Source: Pseudoduganella dura
GTDB lineage: Bacteria; Pseudomonadota; Gammaproteobacteria; Burkholderiales; Burkholderiaceae_D
Reading direction: 5' to 3'
DNA: 64,000 bases
Assembly: GCF_009727155.1 (NCBI RefSeq)
Contig: NZ_WNWM01000002.1
Location: 2,542,001 to 2,606,000, forward strand
The position numbers and the translations under genes were made by a program. Under the pieces are notes generated by a model. That model saw only the letters and a program-made list of their open reading frames with translations, made no database searches and was not told where the DNA came from. Below, piece after piece: positions 62,579 through 64,000 of the stretch; position 1 is the stretch's first letter; the number at the start of each line of letters is the position of its first letter.

Positions 62579-64000
62579 ATGATGCGCGACCTCGAACAGT
62601 ACAGTGCCTGGCGCCAGGGCGTGGCGGCGGCGCTGCGCGCCTACCGCGACGGCGCGCAGGCGGCGGACCTGCTCGATGCGGCCGCCGCCCAGCGCATCGC
62701 CCGCACGCTGGCGCGGCTGGCGGACGACAAGCTGTCCGTCGCGTTCGTGGCCGAATTTTCGCGCGGCAAATCGGAACTGATCAACGCGATCTTCTTCGCC
62801 GACTACGGGCAGCGCATCCTCCCCTCCGCCGCCGGCCGCACGACGATGTGCCCGACCGAGCTGCTGTACGATCCGGCCTATCCGCCGTCGATCCGGCTGC
62901 TGCCGATCGAGACGCGGGCGGCCAACCTCTCCACCAGCGATTACCGCGACGACCCGCGCGCCTGGACCGTGCTGCCGCTGGACGTGAACACCGCCGCCGA
63001 CATGCACGACGCCTTCCGCCAGGTGAGCCAGACCCGCGCCGTGCCGGTGGAGGAAGCGCGCCGCTACGGCCTGTACGACCCGGACGATCCCGATCTCGCC
63101 GCCACCGTGAATGGCGAAGGCATGGTGGAGATCTCGCGCTGGCGCCACGCGATCATCAACTTCCCGCATCCGCTGCTCAGGCAGGGCCTGGTGATCCTCG
63201 ACACGCCGGGCCTGAACGCGATCGGCACCGAGCCGGAGCTGACGCTGAACCTGATCCCGCACGCGCACGCGGTGCTGTTCATCCTGGCCGCCGATACCGG
63301 GGTGACGAAAAGCGACATCGAAGTGTGGCGCGAGCACATCGGTGCCGGCGCGGGCCGGATGGTGGTGCTGAACAAGATCGACGGCATGTGGGACCCGCTG
63401 CGCTCCGCCGCCGAGGTCGACGACGAGATCGCCCGCCAGGCCGCGCACGCGGCGCAGCTGCTGGCGGTCGATGCCGGCCAGGTGTTCCCGGTCTCGGCGC
63501 ACAAGGCGCTGGTGGCGAAGATCACCGGCGACGCGGCACTGCTGGAACGCAGCCGCATCGGGCAGCTGGAACAGGCGCTGTTCCACGAGCTGATTCCCGC
63601 CAAGAAGGAGATCGTGCGGCAGCGCCTGGCCGACGACCTGGGCGCGCTGAACGGCGCGCAGGCGGCGGTGCTGGGTGCCCGGCAGCGCGGCATCGCCGAG
63701 CAGCTGCACGAACTGACCAGCCTGCGCGGCAAGAACCGCAACGTGATCGCCCACATGGTGCGCCGCGTGGAAGCGGAAAAGAAGGAATTCGACGCCAGCC
63801 TGTTCCGGATGCAGGCGGCGCGCGCCACGTTCACGCGCCTGTCGACGGAGCTCTATGGCACGCTGGGCATGGACATGCTGCGCGACCATGTGCTGCGGGT
63901 GCGCACGGGCATGGCGCGCAGCCACTGGTCGGCCGGCCTGCGCGAGGCGGTGCGGATCTTCTTCGACAGCGTGCAGGCGGAGCTGGAGCGGTCGGACCGC
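62579..64000 (+). CDS. Dynamin-like GTPase, C-terminus cut by window edge
   Basis: 474 codons visible from the ATG at 62579, open to the right edge. G-domain features: P-loop variant VAEFSRGKSELINAIF (G1), a conserved threonine in GRTTMCPTELLYD (G2), GLVILDTPGLNAIG (G3, DxPG-type) and VVLNKIDGMWDP (G4, NKxD). After the GTPase domain come long helices (AAQLLAVDAGQVFPVSAHKA; later RRVEAEKKEFDASLFRMQAA). Bacterial dynamin-like proteins bind and remodel membranes and some protect against membrane stress or phage. It starts 40 bases after mutM in the same direction, so the two may be one operon. Confidence 0.9.
   Translation, partial: MMRDLEQYSAWRQGVAAALRAYRDGAQAADLLDAAAAQRIARTLARLADDKLSVAFVAEFSRGKSELINAIFFADYGQRILPSAAGRTTMCPTELLYDPAYPPSIRLLPIETRAANLSTSDYRDDPRAWTVLPLDVNTAADMHDAFRQVSQTRAVPVEEARRYGLYDPDDPDLAATVNGEGMVEISRWRHAIINFPHPLLRQGLVILDTPGLNAIGTEPELTLNLIPHAHAVLFILAADTGVTKSDIEVWREHIGAGAGRMVVLNKIDGMWDPLRSAAEVDDEIARQAAHAAQLLAVDAGQVFPVSAHKALVAKITGDAALLERSRIGQLEQALFHELIPAKKEIVRQRLADDLGALNGAQAAVLGARQRGIAEQLHELTSLRGKNRNVIAHMVRRVEAEKKEFDASLFRMQAARATFTRLSTELYGTLGMDMLRDHVLRVRTGMARSHWSAGLREAVRIFFDSVQAELERSDR

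Overview
The window is GC-rich DNA from a betaproteobacterium, most likely an Oxalobacteraceae member (Massilia/Duganella-like). This rests on the order mutM | TPR lipoprotein - lolB - ispE - tRNA-Gln - prs - rplY - pth - ychF, which I remember as the usual betaproteobacterial order, and on strong third-position GC. Genus assignment is inference. Nearly everything is on the minus strand.

Layout. 1-2995: end-truncated DUF484-type gene, a MOSC protein and a NYN/LOTUS protein with a clear terminator. 3122-3670: small exported NTF2-like protein. 3674-11198: compact minus-strand operon of seven genes, several with overlapping ends (FabH-like ketosynthase, NAD-dependent epimerase, metallo-beta-lactamase-fold hydrolase, PaaK/F390-synthetase-like adenylate-forming enzyme, ATP-grasp, FemAB-like acyltransferase, Rieske oxygenase). 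It looks like a small undescribed biosynthetic pathway. 11496-14263: two lower-GC unknowns, one GIY-YIG-like and one with a TerB-like N-terminus and a dynamin-paddle-like C-terminus. 14665-15756: ychF. 15856-17451: membrane diguanylate cyclase.

17508-52719 is the main find: one apparently continuous minus-strand operon of about 35 kb. In transcription order it encodes an ABC ATPase (TTG start), an FtsX-type permease, a LolA-like periplasmic protein, an outer-membrane barrel, then a hybrid assembly line: FAAL-ACP-KS-AT-ACP-aminotransferase-MT-C-A-T (3605 aa), Cy-A-Ox-T (1353 aa), KS-AT-KR-DH-ACP (1850 aa) and C-A-T-C-A-T-reductase (2527 aa). It ends with an MbtH protein, a DUF711 protein, a type II thioesterase and an Sfp-type phosphopantetheinyl transferase. 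Reading the domains, a fatty acid is activated, extended by malonate, converted to a beta-amino acyl chain, joined to an Ala-like residue and then to a Cys-derived thiazole, extended by a reduced malonate, joined to an unassigned residue and to Val, and released by reduction as an aldehyde (or alcohol). An aldehyde plus a free beta-amine could close to a macrocyclic imine. I recognise no known compound with this exact order. No regulator or resistance gene lies in the operon; the Lol-like ABC/periplasmic/OM set is the likely exporter.

53277-62538 returns to housekeeping genes (pth, YeeE/YedE pair, a lone membrane protein, rplY, prs, tRNA-Gln, ispE, lolB, TPR lipoprotein, mutM), and a dynamin-like GTPase runs off the right edge. 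The biosynthetic cluster therefore sits between pth and ychF, which are usually neighbours.
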